The notes: generated by a model from the letters alone, not told the origin. A stretch of 64,000 nt of DNA from Ancistrus triradiatus (GCA_025084515.1 JAJAGP010000553.1:1-64000), one strand, 5' to 3'. Numbered from the stretch's first letter, positions 33,640-45,928 are shown. A program made the numbers and translations.

Positions 33640-34128
33640 TACTTGTATGCTGCAAATAGAGATGAAACAAGTGACTCTATGTCTGGCTATGGGGTTCTCC
33701 ATTGCCATGTTACATTATGAACATACAACATAGAACGTCGTCTGGATGGTCTACACTACAGGATGCTTTGCTTGGATTTGAGCAGGGGAATCCTGAGTGA
33801 GCAAATCACCCTGTGGATATTGTTATTTGGACTATGTGAGCTTTTACCATGGTCCAAGAGTAACCAAGTAGTTTATCAACATCCATCATTTCATAAATGT
33901 TTGGCTTCCACTGTACTCTCCCTTCCTATTAAAGATCAACAATTTGTTCCCAGCATGGTGGTGAAAGGTTTATGACTTTTCCCTATACGTAGGAAAATTA
34001 CTTTAGTCAATGGATGCAGCATGTAAATGAGGACATTTTTCAAGGCTGGAGGGAGAGCACTGCTTGTGATGCAGATGAAGTACTGTGGCCTGACACAGCC
34101 CAGAGGCATGATGCTGTGGCAAAATGAC
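33640..34128 (+). pseudogene. IS630-like transposase, core and C-terminus
   Basis: The plus strand reads MSGYGVLHCHVTL, ERRLDGLHYRM, a degraded second-Asp block (LDYVSFYHGP where WDNVSFH is usual), LPLYSPF with the downstream acidic block damaged, and DADEVLWPDTAQRHDAVAK just before the stop at about 34128. Motif order and spacing suit the DDE_3 transposase family. Asp to Tyr-context change and stops make it inactive. Partner N-terminus at 30260-30480. Confidence 0.65.
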
Positions 34129-35566
34129 TGATTGACATTTTGTACTGTAAATACAAAAATAAAAAATATATTACAGTTAATATATTTCTTTATACAGTGT
34201 ACACATTTTTTTTCTGCTGTGTCAAGAGCACTGTGTAGTTTTTATGCATTGGCTGCCTTTGTGTGTCATCTGAAAGAAGTGTTTTGTTTTGAGCAAAATA
34301 AAATAGTTTTGAGTCAGTTTTCTGATAAGAAAAGTCAAAGGTTATATCAACAGAGCTTGGAAGTTTTGGTTTTGTGTTTACTGTTTTGAGAAAAGCAGAG
34401 AAGATTTTAGTGAAAGTATATGATCAATTCAGGAAAAAAAAAAAAACCTAGCCTAATATCCCTCTGCCTGACCATGCCACATAGAAAGTAAGCTGATTTT
34501 CATCATCAGGAAATAAACAACCTTGTAAATGCCTTTCATATTGCACATATTGTTTTGTATCTAACTTTATCCAAGCAGGTGTCAGATACTACAGTATTTT
34601 AAGGTCTACAGTGATAGTTGACATGAGAGATACTGGACAAAACCCCATTTCAATAAAATGCACATTTCCATGTGAATATGTTCTCATTACTACCAGCAGT
34701 AAGCCTGCAACAATAATCAGTTTTCAGAAAATGCACAAAGTTCAAAGTTGGTTAAACTTTTTCAAATATTTTTTTTTCTTGTACTGGCCTATCCACAATT
34801 ATTAATTGTTTTAAAAATGTGTGACAATAGCAAAATAATATTTCATTTAGTTACACTGCAGTCCCTTGTTAGTTTATAGCCATATACAAAATATTGTTGA
34901 CAAATATGTGGACTGTAGGTGAGAAAAAGTGAAAAAAACATAGCACCCCAAACTAACTCATCATTTTCATAAAGACAAAGCAGTATTTATTGATTCAAAC
35001 TGAGCCTTATGGCTTGTGCGATCCACCCACCACACAGATTTATCCTTTCACCCTTTACGACCTTTATTATAATCAATAAAAGTCTATCTGTTTGAAAATC
35101 AGTATGGAAAATTAGACATATACATTATTGCCTATTTTCTGCCCATGATGGCCTGGTGCATGACCTGGGGCATGGTTGTGCGAATATTGTGAATAAGTTT
35201 TTCATATATTTCTAACATATTATATTTTCATGTACTTATGTATGCGAGTTGTACAACACCCTTTCTAAGCATGAATGAATGTGATAAGCTATAACTAGCA
35301 CATTTGACAAAGGACAATCCATATAATATCCAGTGTGCATGAAGACAAAAAGATTACACAAATTAGAGACTGTATTAAATCACATCAACTGACTGAAATG
35401 TGGTGAAAATAGTCAAGACCAATGTTGTAATTAGGCATGTTCTTAATATGGTTGAAGGTGGTCACATAGCTGAGAGAACACAGCAGAACCAAGGTGATCC
35501 TAACAGTTTTGTTATATAAACCATGCTAAAAAAAAATAAAAAGTAAAAATAGCAATGACTGGCATA
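34129..35566. other. Unassigned; includes 3' flank of the IS630-like element
   Basis: The first 250 bp is AT-rich and probably the non-coding end of the preceding transposon. The rest (34400-35566) has no recognisable content. Confidence 0.4.
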
Positions 35567-36253
35567 TAGTGGTGGAGGTTTGCAAACCATTTAGTATGTT
35601 ATATATATCTGCATAAATTTGACCTAAAACATCAGCAGACTTTCACATAAGTCCTAAAAGTACTGACATTTTCTTTTAGAATTTGCTGGTATAATTGGGA
35701 ATTCTTAGCTCCATCCACAATGGCAAATTTTCCTGGCCCGGATGCAGCAAAACACACAAAAACCATGATACTACCATACTTACAGACATAATGTTTCTTA
35801 TTTAAAGCAAATAGCTCTGTTTGGGGCTCATCCTTCCATAGAATGCTTGTCCAATAGCCTTATGGATAGTCCATGTGCCACATGAAGAGCAGCAATGCAC
35901 AGTATTGTTGATCAGCGTCCTCCTCATGGTGGAGACTCATGAACATTAACTTGTAACCATGTAACTTGTAACCAATGTAACCAAGGCCTTTAGTTGCTTA
36001 GATGTTACATTGGGTTCCTTTGTGACCTCCCAAGGCTATTACATGCCTTGACCTTGGAGTGATCTTTGTTGGTCAACCAAGTAGTAAGGGTCTTGAAATT
36101 CCTCAATTTGTACACAATATATCTGACTGAGAACTGGTGGATACCTAACGCTTTAGAAATGTTTTTGTAATATTTTCCAGCCTGATGAGCAATAATAACT
36201 CTTTTTCTATGGTCCTTAGAAAGCTTTTTTGTTCATAACATGATACGCTCCTA

Positions 36254-37837
36254 CAGTGGTGCTTGAAAGTTTCTGAACCCTTTAGGAATTTCTATATTTC
36301 TGCATAAATACGACCCAAAACACCGTCAGATTTTCACACAAGTCCTAAAAGTAGATAAAGAGAACCCAGTTATACAAATGAGACGAAACTATTATACTTG
36401 GCCATTTATTTATTGAGAAATTATTCAATATTACATATTAGTGAGTGGCAAAAATATTTGAACCTTTGTTTTCAGTATCTGGTGTGACCCCCCTGTGCAG
36501 CAATAACTGCAACTAAATGTTTCCAGTAACTGTTGATCAGTCCTGCACACCGGCTTGGAGGAATTTTAACCCATTTCTCCGTACAGAACAGCTTCAACTC
36601 TGGGATGTTGCTGGGTTTCCTCACATTAACTGCTCACTTCAGGTCCTTCCACAACATTTCGATTGGATTAAGGTCAGGACTTTGACTTGGCCATTCTAAA
36701 ACATTAACGTTATTCTTCTTATATCCATTCTTGGGTAGAACTAATTGTGTGCTTAGGGTCGTTGTCTTGCTGCATGACCCACCTTCTCTTGCGATTCAGT
36801 TCATGGACATATGATTCAGAATTCTTGTTCCATCAATGATGGCAAAGCCCGTCCTGGCCCAGATGCAGCAAAACAGGCCCCCAAAACCATAATACTACCA
36901 CCACCATGCTTCACAGATGAGATAAGGTTCTTATGCTGGAATGCAGTGTTTTTTCTTTCTCCAAACATAACACTTTTCTTTTTAAACCAAAAAGTTTATA
37001 TTTTGGTCTTCATCCGTCCACAAAATATTCTTCCAATAGCCTTCTGGCTTGTCCAACGTGATCTTTAGCAAAAACTGCAGACGAGCAGCAATGTTCTTTC
37101 TGGAGAGCAGTGGCTTTCTCCTTGCAACCTGCCATGCCACAGCAGTGTTGTTCAGTGTTCTTCTGATGGTGGACTCATGAACATTAAACATTTAGCCAAT
37201 GTGAGAGAGGGCCTTCAGTTACTTAGAAGTTACCTGGGGTTCCTTTGTGACCTCACCCAACTATTACACGCCTTGCTGTTGGAGTGATCTTTGTTGGTCA
37301 ACCACTCCTGGGGAGGGTAACAATGTCCTTGAATTTCCTTCCTTTAATTTGTACACAATCTGTCTGACTGTGGATTGGTGGAGTCGAAACTCTTTAGAGA
37401 TGGTTTTCATCTCATTTTCCAGTCTGATGAGCATCAACAACTCTTTTTCTGAGGTCCTCAGAAATTTCCTTTGTTCGTACCATGATACACTACACTACAC
37501 AGACGTGTTGTGAAGAGCAGATTTTGATCGATCCCTATTCTTTAAATAAAACAGGGTGCCCACTCACACCTGATTGTCATCCCATTGATTGAAAACATCT
37601 AAATCAAATTTCACTTTCAAATTAACTGCTAATCCTAGAGCTTCACATACTTTTGCCACTCGCTAATAAATAAATAAATAAATAAATGACCAAGTATAAT
37701 ACTTTTGTCTCAGTTGTTTAACTGGGTTCTGTTTATCTACTTGTAGGACTTGTGTGAACATCTGATAATGTTTTAGGTCATATTTATACCGAAATATAGA
37801 AAATTCTAAAGGGTTCACAAAATTTCAAGCACCACTG
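36254..37837 (-). mobile_element. Tc1-like transposon, family 4, copy I (nested)
   Basis: Complete: TA at 36252-36253 and 37838-37839, ends cagtggtgcttgaaagtttc and its inverse tttcaagcaccactg. Length 1584 bp. Minus-strand transposase is broken, but long stretches survive: VHESTIRRTLNNTAVAWQVA, RRKPLLSRKN and ILWTDEDQNINF (first catalytic Asp) at 36982-37191. The QQDN and DPNPIE regions (near 36770 and 36680) are present as DNA. A (TAAA)n run at 37669-37687 replaces part of the inner repeat. Confidence 0.93.
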
Positions 37838-37987
37838 TACAAATATGTTTTGAAGATCAGATTCTGATAGATGTTCTGTAAATACAACAGTGTGTCCACC
37901 CATGATTTCTAAACACCTGACTCTAATTTCACTTGCTAATCACCTGCTAATTCACCTGCATTTTCCTCGATAAATAGCTGACCAAGT

Positions 37988-38422
37988 TGACTCAAGTTGT
38001 GTCCATCATCCGCTCCAGCCATACCATACCCGGGCCACGCCTGAGGGCAGTAACATTCTCCTTCCCCTGTTTGGCTGCTAACGTCTTGCAGTCAAGGAAT
38101 TTCCTGCTGTGGATCCTGAAGTGTATTGCACTCTGTGTATCGCACTATATAATGCTGTTATGCAAATTTTTATATTATTTTTATTTAAAATATTATTATA
38201 AGACTTATTTGACTAGATAAATTAGTTTCATTCTTACATTTATCATCCACGCCACCCAAGCAGGTTGGGTCCCTTTTTGAGTCTTGGTCCTCCCAAGTCT
38301 TGGTCCTCCTTGATACTGTCACCTTAGGCTTGCTCAAATTGGAATTGGCCATAGATATTGGATGATAATCTGAAATTGTAAAGTTGCTTTGAGACAATGC
38401 ACCATTGTAAAAACTGCATGAC
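37988..38422 (+). repeat. Tailed retroposon (family R), full-length copy 2
   Basis: A 10-bp duplication ctgaccaagt flanks it (37978-37987 and 38423-38432). The body includes ggttgggtccctttttgagt and tgctttgagacaatgcacca and ends in a short gacctgacc tail. About 435 bp, no coding frame. The tail and variable-length duplication indicate LINE-mediated retroposition. It sits inside Tc1 copy H, so it is younger than that copy. Confidence 0.82.
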
Positions 38423-38779
38423 CTGACCAAGTGTAATATTTTTGACTCATTCGTTTAATTGGGTTCTTTTTTCTACTTTTAAGATTTGTGTGAAATATCT
38501 GATGATATATATCTGATGATTTATGTCATATTTATGTAGACATATAGAGATTCTAAAGGGTTCACAGATTTTCAAGCACCACTGTAACCAAATGTTTCAT
38601 GAAAAAAGACATTTGTGAGAGCTGAAAGAATAATAATGCTAATAATAAAATGGATAAAAAATGTTCAGTACATGAATATGCACAGAAAATATGGCAGCAT
38701 TCTCAGCAGTGTAAATGTTGCACTATTGTACTGTAATGACCACAGTAAGGGTTTTTTTAAATAGTGCAGGGTAACCAGT

Positions 38780-39250
38780 ATGGATATTGATACCAGTGTC
38801 AAAACTCTGGTGAAAAAACTTATCTCTTTGTGCTGTTTTTTATATGTCTGAGCATTCTACCAGAAGGAAGTGGATGGAAGAGTTGGTCCATGAAATGGGT
38901 CGGCTATAATCTCACCGGCACACTTCGTAACCCTGCCGTTTTACATGTCCTGGAGAATTGACAGGCTGGCTTGCTCTTATGAGGTAGGATCCAAGCTATA
39001 TGCTTACTTATTAAATGAGGATGGACTCAGTAGTTTTTTTGTGTGTAAAACTGAATCCTCAGGGTCTGAAGCAGACTGAATTTCTTCAGCTGCCTCAGAA
39101 AGAACATCCTCTGCTGAACTTCGTCTTCTGTGGCTATCTGACTTCAAATCCCTGGATATTTTGGTGCCGAAGAACTTGAGTGACTTCACAGTGGAAACCA
39201 CAGAGCCACTGACGTTATGGAGGTTGTGAGTTCCAGGTCGTCGTTTCAGG
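38780..39250 (-). pseudogene. LINE reverse transcriptase C-terminal fragment (Rex1/L2-like)
   Basis: The minus strand reads NLHNVSGSVVSTVKSLKFFG then TKISRDLKSDSHRR (39201-39004), the FLG-type block after the RT palm. Further left is EEIQSASDPED and, with stops, a region resembling LPSGR (about 38870). No palm motifs remain. Confidence 0.5.
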
Positions 39251-40189
39251 GAACCTGCTTAGGGGACTAAAAAACTCCATGTCTCTTTTATCCCAAATGC
39301 TATCTGGTTGCTGTCCATGTATTATGTTGGCACATTTGCAAAACATTGCATTAGCACTCTTGATATTTTGTTGCAACCCATGCATGGATTGTTTGAATTA
39401 TTGTGTTTTTATTTTTCTCTGTGTGTGGGCATGTCACATGAGCCTGTTGTTGTTGGTCTCCACTGACGTTGATTGTGTTCCTTGTGTGTTTTGAGCCTGC
39501 ATGTGAGAGTGGTAGTTGACGTCGTGCTAGTGCTTCAGGCTCGTACTTGTTTGAATCTTGTTTTTGAAATTTGTGGTTTTTTTAAACCCATTTTGATGCT
39601 CACTTTGATATTCATTTTGGACTGTGGCTTGCTTTGATGGTAAGTTTAAACAATACACTCATTCACTTGTGTATTGTTCTTCTGCCCATTCCATACATAA
39701 TTACCTTTTCCAACTCTTGGATTGCAGACACTGGTTGTATATAGTTTGTAGATATTCTCCAGAGTTGTGGTGGGTGGTTTTGGCAATTTTCCCTTTTTCG
39801 TTTTATCATTTCCCAATTTTGGAATGTTTGACTGTCTGAGTGTCAGGGGTGCATTTCAAATAAGTGTTTGAATTCACACTTAAATTGGCTTGGAGCTTGG
39901 TGCCCCTTCAAAGAGCTAGAAGAGGGCTAGAAAGTTTTTTGTTACGAAATTAGGTCTGAGGTTCAGGCACACTTTTTCAGTGACTGGGACTGATGTAACT
40001 GGATTCTATATCTCTTTTATGTAATTTCTTTTGTTTTTGCTGATATGATAATTTGATGTCAAATGGATGATTTGGACCTAATTCTGGTGTTAGTTGGCAG
40101 AATACTTTTGTCTTTAAGAGTTAAGTTCATGATTGTGTCCAGTTTTTGAGCATTATGCTTATCAGTAGAAATTTCTTCTACTGTCATAC
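39251..40189. other. T-rich unassigned region, possible gypsy leader
   Basis: No coding match. A T/G-rich stretch leads into the gag fragment at 40190. A tggtgccccttcaa at about 39899 could be a primer-binding-like site, but no LTR boundary is visible. Confidence 0.3.
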
Positions 40190-40650
40190 TTAACCAGAAT
40201 TTGAATCATGATTTTTTGAAGGTCATGGTGCTCCGTGCATTTGAATGTGTTCTGGAGGCTTACCAGCAAGCCTTTAAGAAGTTGGTTAAATGAACCTTGC
40301 AAACTTATGTGGAATTAGCTAGAGATTAAAAAAAGGTCCTATTTGAGAAATGGTAAAGCTATAGAAATACTAAAGCTGAGAATTTTGAGCAGATTTAGGA
40401 ACTACTTGTGTTGGAAGTTTTTTTAAGGAATGTCTGCTGGAGCAAGCAGTCCTTTATTTAAATGAGCATGAAATTAAGGTTTTGGCTGAAGCTGTATGTG
40501 TTAAGACATTAAGCCTCTGTCTCAGCTGTCACTGACACTCAGCAGTTGCAGTGTCTTCTGATTCCCATGCTCCCATTTTGTCTCAAGCTGACTCCAGTGA
40601 ATGTTTCTACATCCACAAATTTGGTCATTTCAGTGTGTCCTTTCCTGCAT
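40190..40650 (+). pseudogene. Ty3/gypsy gag remnant (SCAN-like, Gmr1-like)
   Basis: The plus strand reads VMVLRAFECVLEAYQQAFKK (about 40225-40285), TYVELAR, then a frame with stops resembling LLEQAVLYLNEHEIKVLAEA (about 40436-40495) and near 40607 CFYIHKFGHFSV, a zinc knuckle whose second Cys has become Ile. The same gag family appears at 18790. Gag would form the element's particle. Here at least five stops or frameshifts are present. Confidence 0.6.
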
Positions 40651-40679
40651 GAAAGCACAAGAATGCTTATTAAGTATTA

Positions 40680-41475
40680 AGAGGGAGAGAGAGAGTATTA
40701 ACAGACTGGCACTTTCTTGGTTTAGATCCTACTTGACCAACCGTTACCAATTTGTTTGTGTAAATAATCTATGCTCCAAGTTCACAGTTGTGCAGTTGTA
40801 TATATCTGCCAAAACAAAATATGTCCTTATGATCAGTAAAATTAATGATTGGCTAAAATAAATGACAGATTGGATGCCATTTAATTTTATATTACTCACA
40901 TATATATTTTATATGTAACTCACATAAAACTGAGGTATAATTACCTGGACCGAAGGCTGCAAGAGACACCTATTCAAAACCTTGATGACTGTTCAGTAAC
41001 GGCAAGTTAATCTGTAAAACTCTTAGGTGTCACATTTGATTCAGATCTCCTTTGATGTGCATATTAGCAGCTTTAGTAGAATTGTTTTATTTCAACTATG
41101 TAATATTGCTAAACTTAGAAATATACTCTACAAGAGAGATGATGAGAAACTTTTCAATGCATTTATAACTTCAAGGTTGGATTACTGTTACCCTCTACTG
41201 ACTAAATGCTCTAGTAAATCTATACACTACCAAAGTGTCCCTTAGTGTGTGAGCGTGTGTGTGTGTGTGTGTGTTTGCCTTATGATGGATTGGCACCCTG
41301 TCTAGAGTTGTTCCTGCCTTGCGCCCTTGCGCCCTTTGTCTAGGCGCCAGATTTCCTGCGACCCTATCCAGGATAAGTGGATAAGACAATGAATGAATGA
41401 GTTTTGAACCGTCAGTTCTGCACTGGTTACCAGTTAGAGATGTGAAAAGTTCTGAAATATGAGTCATCCCATTTA
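40680..41475 (+). pseudogene. L2-like LINE reverse transcriptase, C-terminal part
   Basis: The plus strand reads RLALSWFRSYLTNRYQFVCV (from 40698), then a deletion removes the YxDD active-site block. It continues with SKINDWLK, KLLGVTFDSDL-like wording at 41010-41060, SFDVHISSFSRIVLFQLCNI and FNAFITSRLDYCYPLLTKCS (to 41245). A SINE interrupts it at 41247-41402, after which HWLPVRD-type wording resumes (about 41415-41440). Confidence 0.65.
41247..41402 (+). repeat. SINE inserted in the LINE fragment
   Basis: A (TG)n run (41254-41275) followed by gatggattggcaccctgtct, ttcctgccttgcgcccttgc and atccaggataagtggataag, ending in a gaatgaatga tail. This is the clearest copy of the teleost SINE body seen also at 8640, 26960 and 29345. 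Confidence 0.75.
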
Positions 41476-41684
41476 GAGGCTGTTATGGGATTGCGTGTAG
41501 ACAGCATGTAAACACACCTGTTTTGCAGCTGAATCCCCATAATGACTCAGAAACGGACATGAAAACAGGACTAAGGATAGAGAGGGTAAGGGTAGAGAGG
41601 TGTGGCAGCATGGATGTCACAATGTGGGTTCTGACTGTGTAGACTTGATTCTGGATCAATTGGCAGAAACAGGAACCCCGGATC

Positions 41685-42970
41685 AAGATAAGATAATCCT
41701 TTATTAGTTCCACAGTGGGGAAATTCACCTTGTTGCATCAGCAAAGGAACAGTACAGCACTCAGTATAAATAAGGAAGATAGACAATAGCAAGATTCCAA
41801 TAAAAATTACAAATAATAATTACAAATAATTACAAATTAGGAGAAAATATTGCCCATTGTGATTTTCATAAGTAAATTAAAGTGAGTATGTGAGCTTGGA
41901 GCAGTGCTGGTTGTACAGTCTTACAGCAGCCGGAAGGAAGGACCTGCGATAGCGCTCCTTCCCACATTTGGGGTGAAGCAGCCTGTCACTGAAGGAGCTA
42001 CCCAGTGCTTCCAAAGTCTCATGCACGGGGTGGGAGTCGTTCTCCAGCATGGATGCTAGCTTGGCTAACATCCTTCTTTCTCCCACCACCTGCACCGGGT
42101 CTAAGGGGGCTCCCCAGGACAGAGCTGGCCCTCTTAATACGTTTATCAAGTCTCTTTCTGTCTGCTGTAGAGATGCTGCTGCCCCAGCATACCACTCCGT
42201 AAAAGATGGCTGATGCCACCACTGTATCAAGGAAAGTCCTCAGGAGTTCCCCTCGCACTCCAAACGACCTCAGTCTCCTGAGTAGGTAGAGTCTGCTCTG
42301 ACCTTTTTTATAAAGTACAGTTGTGTTCACTGACCAATCCAGTTTGTTATTTAGATGAACACCCAGGTCCATAAGAGTCCACTCTCTCAATGTCCATTCC
42401 CTGGATGTTCACTGATGGTAAAGTGGGTCTGCACCTGCGGAAATCCACCACCAGTTCTTTAGTCTTCCCCACGTTTAACTGGAGGTGGTTCAGCAGACAC
42501 CAGTCTACAAAGTCCTGAATCAGTACTCGCTGTCCTCGTCATTGTTTATAAGACCGACAATCGCTGAGTCATCAGAGAACTTCTGGAGGTGACAGTCCGG
42601 TGAGCTGTACATGAAGTCAGCCGTGTACAGGGTGAAGAGGACAGTGCCAGGACCGTTCCCTGAGGGGGCCCCTATGCTGCTGACCAACCATATCAGAACA
42701 CGCAGTCCCGTGCCCTCACATACTGTGGTCGGTTGGTGAGGTAGTCCAGTATCCAATTTGAGAGATGACTGTCCACTCCAACATGATCCAGTTTGTCCTT
42801 CAGGAGCCCCGGCCGTATGGTGTTAAAAGCACTGGAGAAATCGAAGAAGGTGATTCTCACAGTGCTCCCAGGTTTCTCCAGGTGGGAAAGAGCTCTATGT
42901 AAAAGACCGATGATGGCATCATCCACCCCAATGCCAAGCTGGTAAGCAAACTGAAGGTCGCAGGTTGGCA
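41685..42970 (-). pseudogene. L2/Rex-like LINE, reverse transcriptase and 3' end
   Basis: On the minus strand: IIGLLHRALSHLEKPGSTVR, FDFSSAFNTIRPG (first RT Asp), LDYLTNRPQYV, a damaged GAPQG block (IGAPSGNGPGTVLFTLYTAD), SPDCHLQKFSDDSAIVGL where the usual ADD is SDD, KTKELVVDFRR, then RRMLAKLASMLENDSHPVHE and ERYRRSFLPAAVRLYNQHC. The 3' UTR ends with gggaactaataaagg-type wording and a ttatctt tail at about 41685-41705. Frameshifts separate the blocks. 5' truncated at about 42970. Confidence 0.8.
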
Positions 42971-43179
42971 TCACCCCTTTGGAGGAACTGGACTGACTTT
43001 TAGTTGCAGAAAGTGTAGGTTCACGGGAAAGTGTGTAGGGCACGGAGTGAGTCCAAACAAAAGTGCACCTCAGGTTTCTTCTGCACAGCATGGAGAGAGT
43101 CTCAAACAACAACAGGCTGGAGAAACAGAGAATGTGACCACAAGTGTTCAAAGGAACCTTACTTGAGCTGAGCACAGCT

Positions 43180-43386
43180 GACAAGGACAAGAACAGGATA
43201 AACCGCACCAGGCTGCTCTCTCTGCCCATCAGAGCTGAAATGCACAGCAGTTATAACTTATCTGACCTGTAACTGGAGTGACAGCCCCGCAAATTCCACA
43301 TTCACCCAATTGAATTTCAGACAACGTTTGTATATAGCTTCTATATATTTACATATATACATATAAACATATATATTTACATATAT

Positions 43387-43433
<47 letters not shown>

Positions 43434-43612
43434 CTCAGCCCTAGACTGGACTCAGACTAGACTGGAACGTAACAGTTTTTTGTATGAAACTGCTCTAATT
43501 TTGTGATTAATTTTTGATGGTGTCCATTTGTATTCTGACTTTTTGTACTATTGCCGGATATCAAATTCCCCTAGAGGGACAATAAACATAATCTTGAACC
43601 TTGAACCATCTC
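43180..43612 (+). repeat. 3' UTR-like tail of another LINE
   Basis: On the plus strand cccctagagggacaataaac leads to a ttgaaccttgaacc tail (43595-43612), a typical LINE 3' end. It contains a (TA)n tract. No protein block is identifiable upstream except LINE-leader-like wording near 43220. Confidence 0.45.
43389..43426. repeat. (TA)n microsatellite
   Basis: About 19 TA units within the LINE tail. Confidence 0.95.
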
Positions 43613-43689
43613 CACATTGTGGGCTGTGTAAGGGCTGCATTACGTTGCAGAGTTGTCACTGTATTAGCTAAAGTAAGGAAGGTTTGGAA

Positions 43690-43830
43690 AGTATTTATGA
43701 CCTAACACCTGTCTTTGGAATGTGGGAGGAAACCGGATTACCCAGGGAAGTCCCACTCAGAAGATTCCAGGTCTCTGGAGCTGTGAGGCAACTACAGTAA
43801 TCATTGTGTCACTGTGCTGACCTATTAGGA
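43690..43830 (-). repeat. SINE fragment
   Basis: ctttggaatgtgggaggaaa followed by ccggattacccagggaagtc and gctgtgaggcaactacagta is a diverged form of a widespread teleost SINE that ends in a tRNA-like head to the right. Confidence 0.6.
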
Positions 43831-44002
43831 ATTTGTTCATCTAAATTATTTAATAGTACAGTAATTTGATTTTGTCAGGCTGGGCGAGAGACCATAGATA
43901 AGTACAAATTGCTAAATGTGAGAGGTTTTCTGTAAAACTACAAACGAGCAGACAAAAGGCACAATTGCACAAATGAAAACTGTAGAAAACTGAAGGTGGA
44001 TT

Positions 44003-44090
44003 AGGTCAGGTCAGGTCAGGTCAGAATTATTTATATAGCACTTTTTACAATGTAGAATTGTCTCAAAGCAGCTTTACAATTTTAGATTAT
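44003..44090 (-). repeat. Tailed retroposon (family R), copy 3, 3' end
   Basis: Starts with four aggtc units (the inverted gacct tail), then tttatatagcactttttaca and ttgtctcaaagcagctttac, the complement of the ends at 2058 and 38390. Truncated where the family V element begins. Confidence 0.75.
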
Positions 44091-44095
44091 CTTCT

Positions 44096-44350
44096 ATTAT
44101 ACCACAGTTAGTTTTGACCCCGCAATCTAATTCCCTGGGAGATGATTTTCCCATGACTTTATTGACGATAATGGCACTCTGACCGACACTCTATAAGTGT
44201 TACTCCGCGGCATACACACGTAACCTAGCAACGATTCCCGCTTTAAAAAGCAGCTTAAGTTATAATGAGTAAAACACTGCTGAAATTAAAGCTATAATTA
44301 GTTTATAAAAGTTGTTAGCAGTTGTTTTTGAAAACAATTTAAATGTGGAA
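44096..44350. mobile_element. DNA transposon family V, fragment
   Basis: Begins with the same terminus attataccacagt and continues gttttgaccccgcaatctaa, then cacacgtaacctagcaac. This is the inverse of 33360-33622. The far end is lost near 44350. Confidence 0.6.
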
Positions 44351-44879
44351 GATGAAGCAATTAATGGCCAACCTGAGCCAAAGGTACAATACCCACCCTA
44401 AGATTTTGTGCTGAAAAATGGTGAGGATGCCCATGAGAACAAAATTGAGGCTACAGTGGAGGGCAAGGTATGAGGAGCTGGCCAGTCAGAATGTGCAGTG
44501 TGCATGAGTCAACGATTCAGAGATGTGAAACAAATGCCCACTGGATGCACACAGATGAAGTTGAAAATGGTTAGAATTGGATTGGGCATAGCAGGGATCA
44601 CCTGAGCTAGCACAGAAACAGAAGGAAGCATGTAAACTGCTCAAAAGCAGCAGGGTCTGCACACATAGACCCAGGATCTGGTGGCATAGACTTAGAAATG
44701 GTAGGAATATCAATCTCAACCTCAGAAACTTCAGGAATATCAGCAGCAGGGATGGTGGGCATAAGATCTGGAACTCTGGGCAGGAGCAGGGAGAAGATAT
44801 GGAACTCTGGTGCAAGAATGGCTCTTTGGACATGAGAGACAGTGTTTGTGACACTGAAGCTTGGCTGTAGTGAGAAGAG
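44351..44879. other. Unassigned sequence next to a gypsy remnant
   Basis: Minus-strand frames of 100-122 codons at 44486-44909 are rich in Ser, Leu and Pro. They may be part of a decayed retroelement polyprotein, but no motif identifies them. Confidence 0.3.
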
Positions 44880-45180
44880 GGACAGTTCTGATGGTAGTAG
44901 TGAAATCAATTAACTAGTTTACAGTCCACCCAGGAGATCACTGGGTTATGAGATTCCAACCAGGAAAGACTCAGTACGATAGGAAATAAGGGAGACTTGA
45001 GGAGAAACACTGAGATGGTGAATGGGGCAATTAGAGAGTTACTGTATGTCATGTTATGTGAGTGATTGCCCTAGAAATAATAGGTCACCCTTCATGGGAG
45101 TGACCTGTCGAGCCAATTTAAGCTTCCGACACAGGAATCCAGTCAATCAGAGCTGAATCACACAGGACAGAGTAGACACT
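44880..45180 (-). pseudogene. Ty3/gypsy pol remnant between protease and RT
   Basis: The minus strand reads ITISVF-like wording then LKSPLFPIVL and LSWLESHNPVISWVDCKLVN (about 44990-44905), a block that lies just before the reverse transcriptase in fish gypsy polyproteins. Upstream ALIDW-like wording near 45140 could be the end of the protease. RT itself is absent. Confidence 0.5.
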
Positions 45181-45928
45181 ATGCAACACTACGAGGACAG
45201 AAAAGGACTGTGAGGTATGTTTCAAGTGTTAATTGCACACTGATCCATATGAACACCATAAGGAAGTATAGGACGTTGTGTTGGGCATTACATACATACA
45301 CACAACCTCATAGAACACACAAAAGCTATATTCAATCAGCATCTGATATGCAAGGGGTAAATCGAATAATCAGAGTCAGAATGGTCAGCACCAGAATCAC
45401 GAGTAAGGACCACAGTAGTATGACCACGAGCCAAAGAAAAACGAGCAAGTGCCCACGGTGAGGATTAAAGCTAGCATCAAAGCAAGATGCCATTTCAAAA
45501 TTTGTTTCTAAGAAAATTGTGAGTATCTAAATGATTAAGCGAGCTTTGATTAAATGAATTTGAAAAGCAAGTTTTAATTGAGTTTTAGCTAACACAAAAC
45601 CGTTGTCCAAAGGACAAAGTACCACTGTTCCCAAAACACAGAAGAAGCACAAGTGATAACAGTGATCGCAGACATGCTCAGGCTCACGTCAGGTAATACT
45701 CAATAATTTAAATGATCCATAGTGCAGGTCATAATACGCTCCTCATCAGACAGACCAGTGTAGTGTTAAAAATACATTTTTTTATTTATTTATTTTTTTT
45801 ACATTTTTTACATTTTTACAGTGAAAAGTCTAAAATCTATCCTTTGCAAAATGTGCTTCAGTTAATTTCACACAGTTACATATTGTTACTTAGTTCATTA
45901 TTGCTGCCCATGGGTCAGCATGTACAGT
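45181..45928. other. Unassigned sequence
   Basis: No gene or repeat recognised. A T-rich tract lies at 45776-45815. Confidence 0.4.

Larger units (their letters stand above)
35567..38584 (-). mobile_element. Tc1-like transposon, family 4, copy H (twice interrupted)
   Basis: Flanked by TA at 35565-35566 and 38585-38586. Its own sequence occupies 35567-36251, 37840-37987 and 38433-38584. The first part includes cctggcccggatgcagcaaa and tacatgccttgaccttggag, parallel to copy I. An internal deletion near 35660-35690 removes the transposase C-terminus. At a TA inside it sits copy I, and at 37988-38422 sits a retroposon. The junctions read straight through when both are removed. Confidence 0.88.

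Noticed and set aside
42693..43229. Start of a genuine membrane or secreted protein (MGRESSLVRFILFL...)
   Set aside because: The frame runs into LINE RT sequence; its first 90 codons lie in repeat-derived leader-like DNA with no conservation signal.
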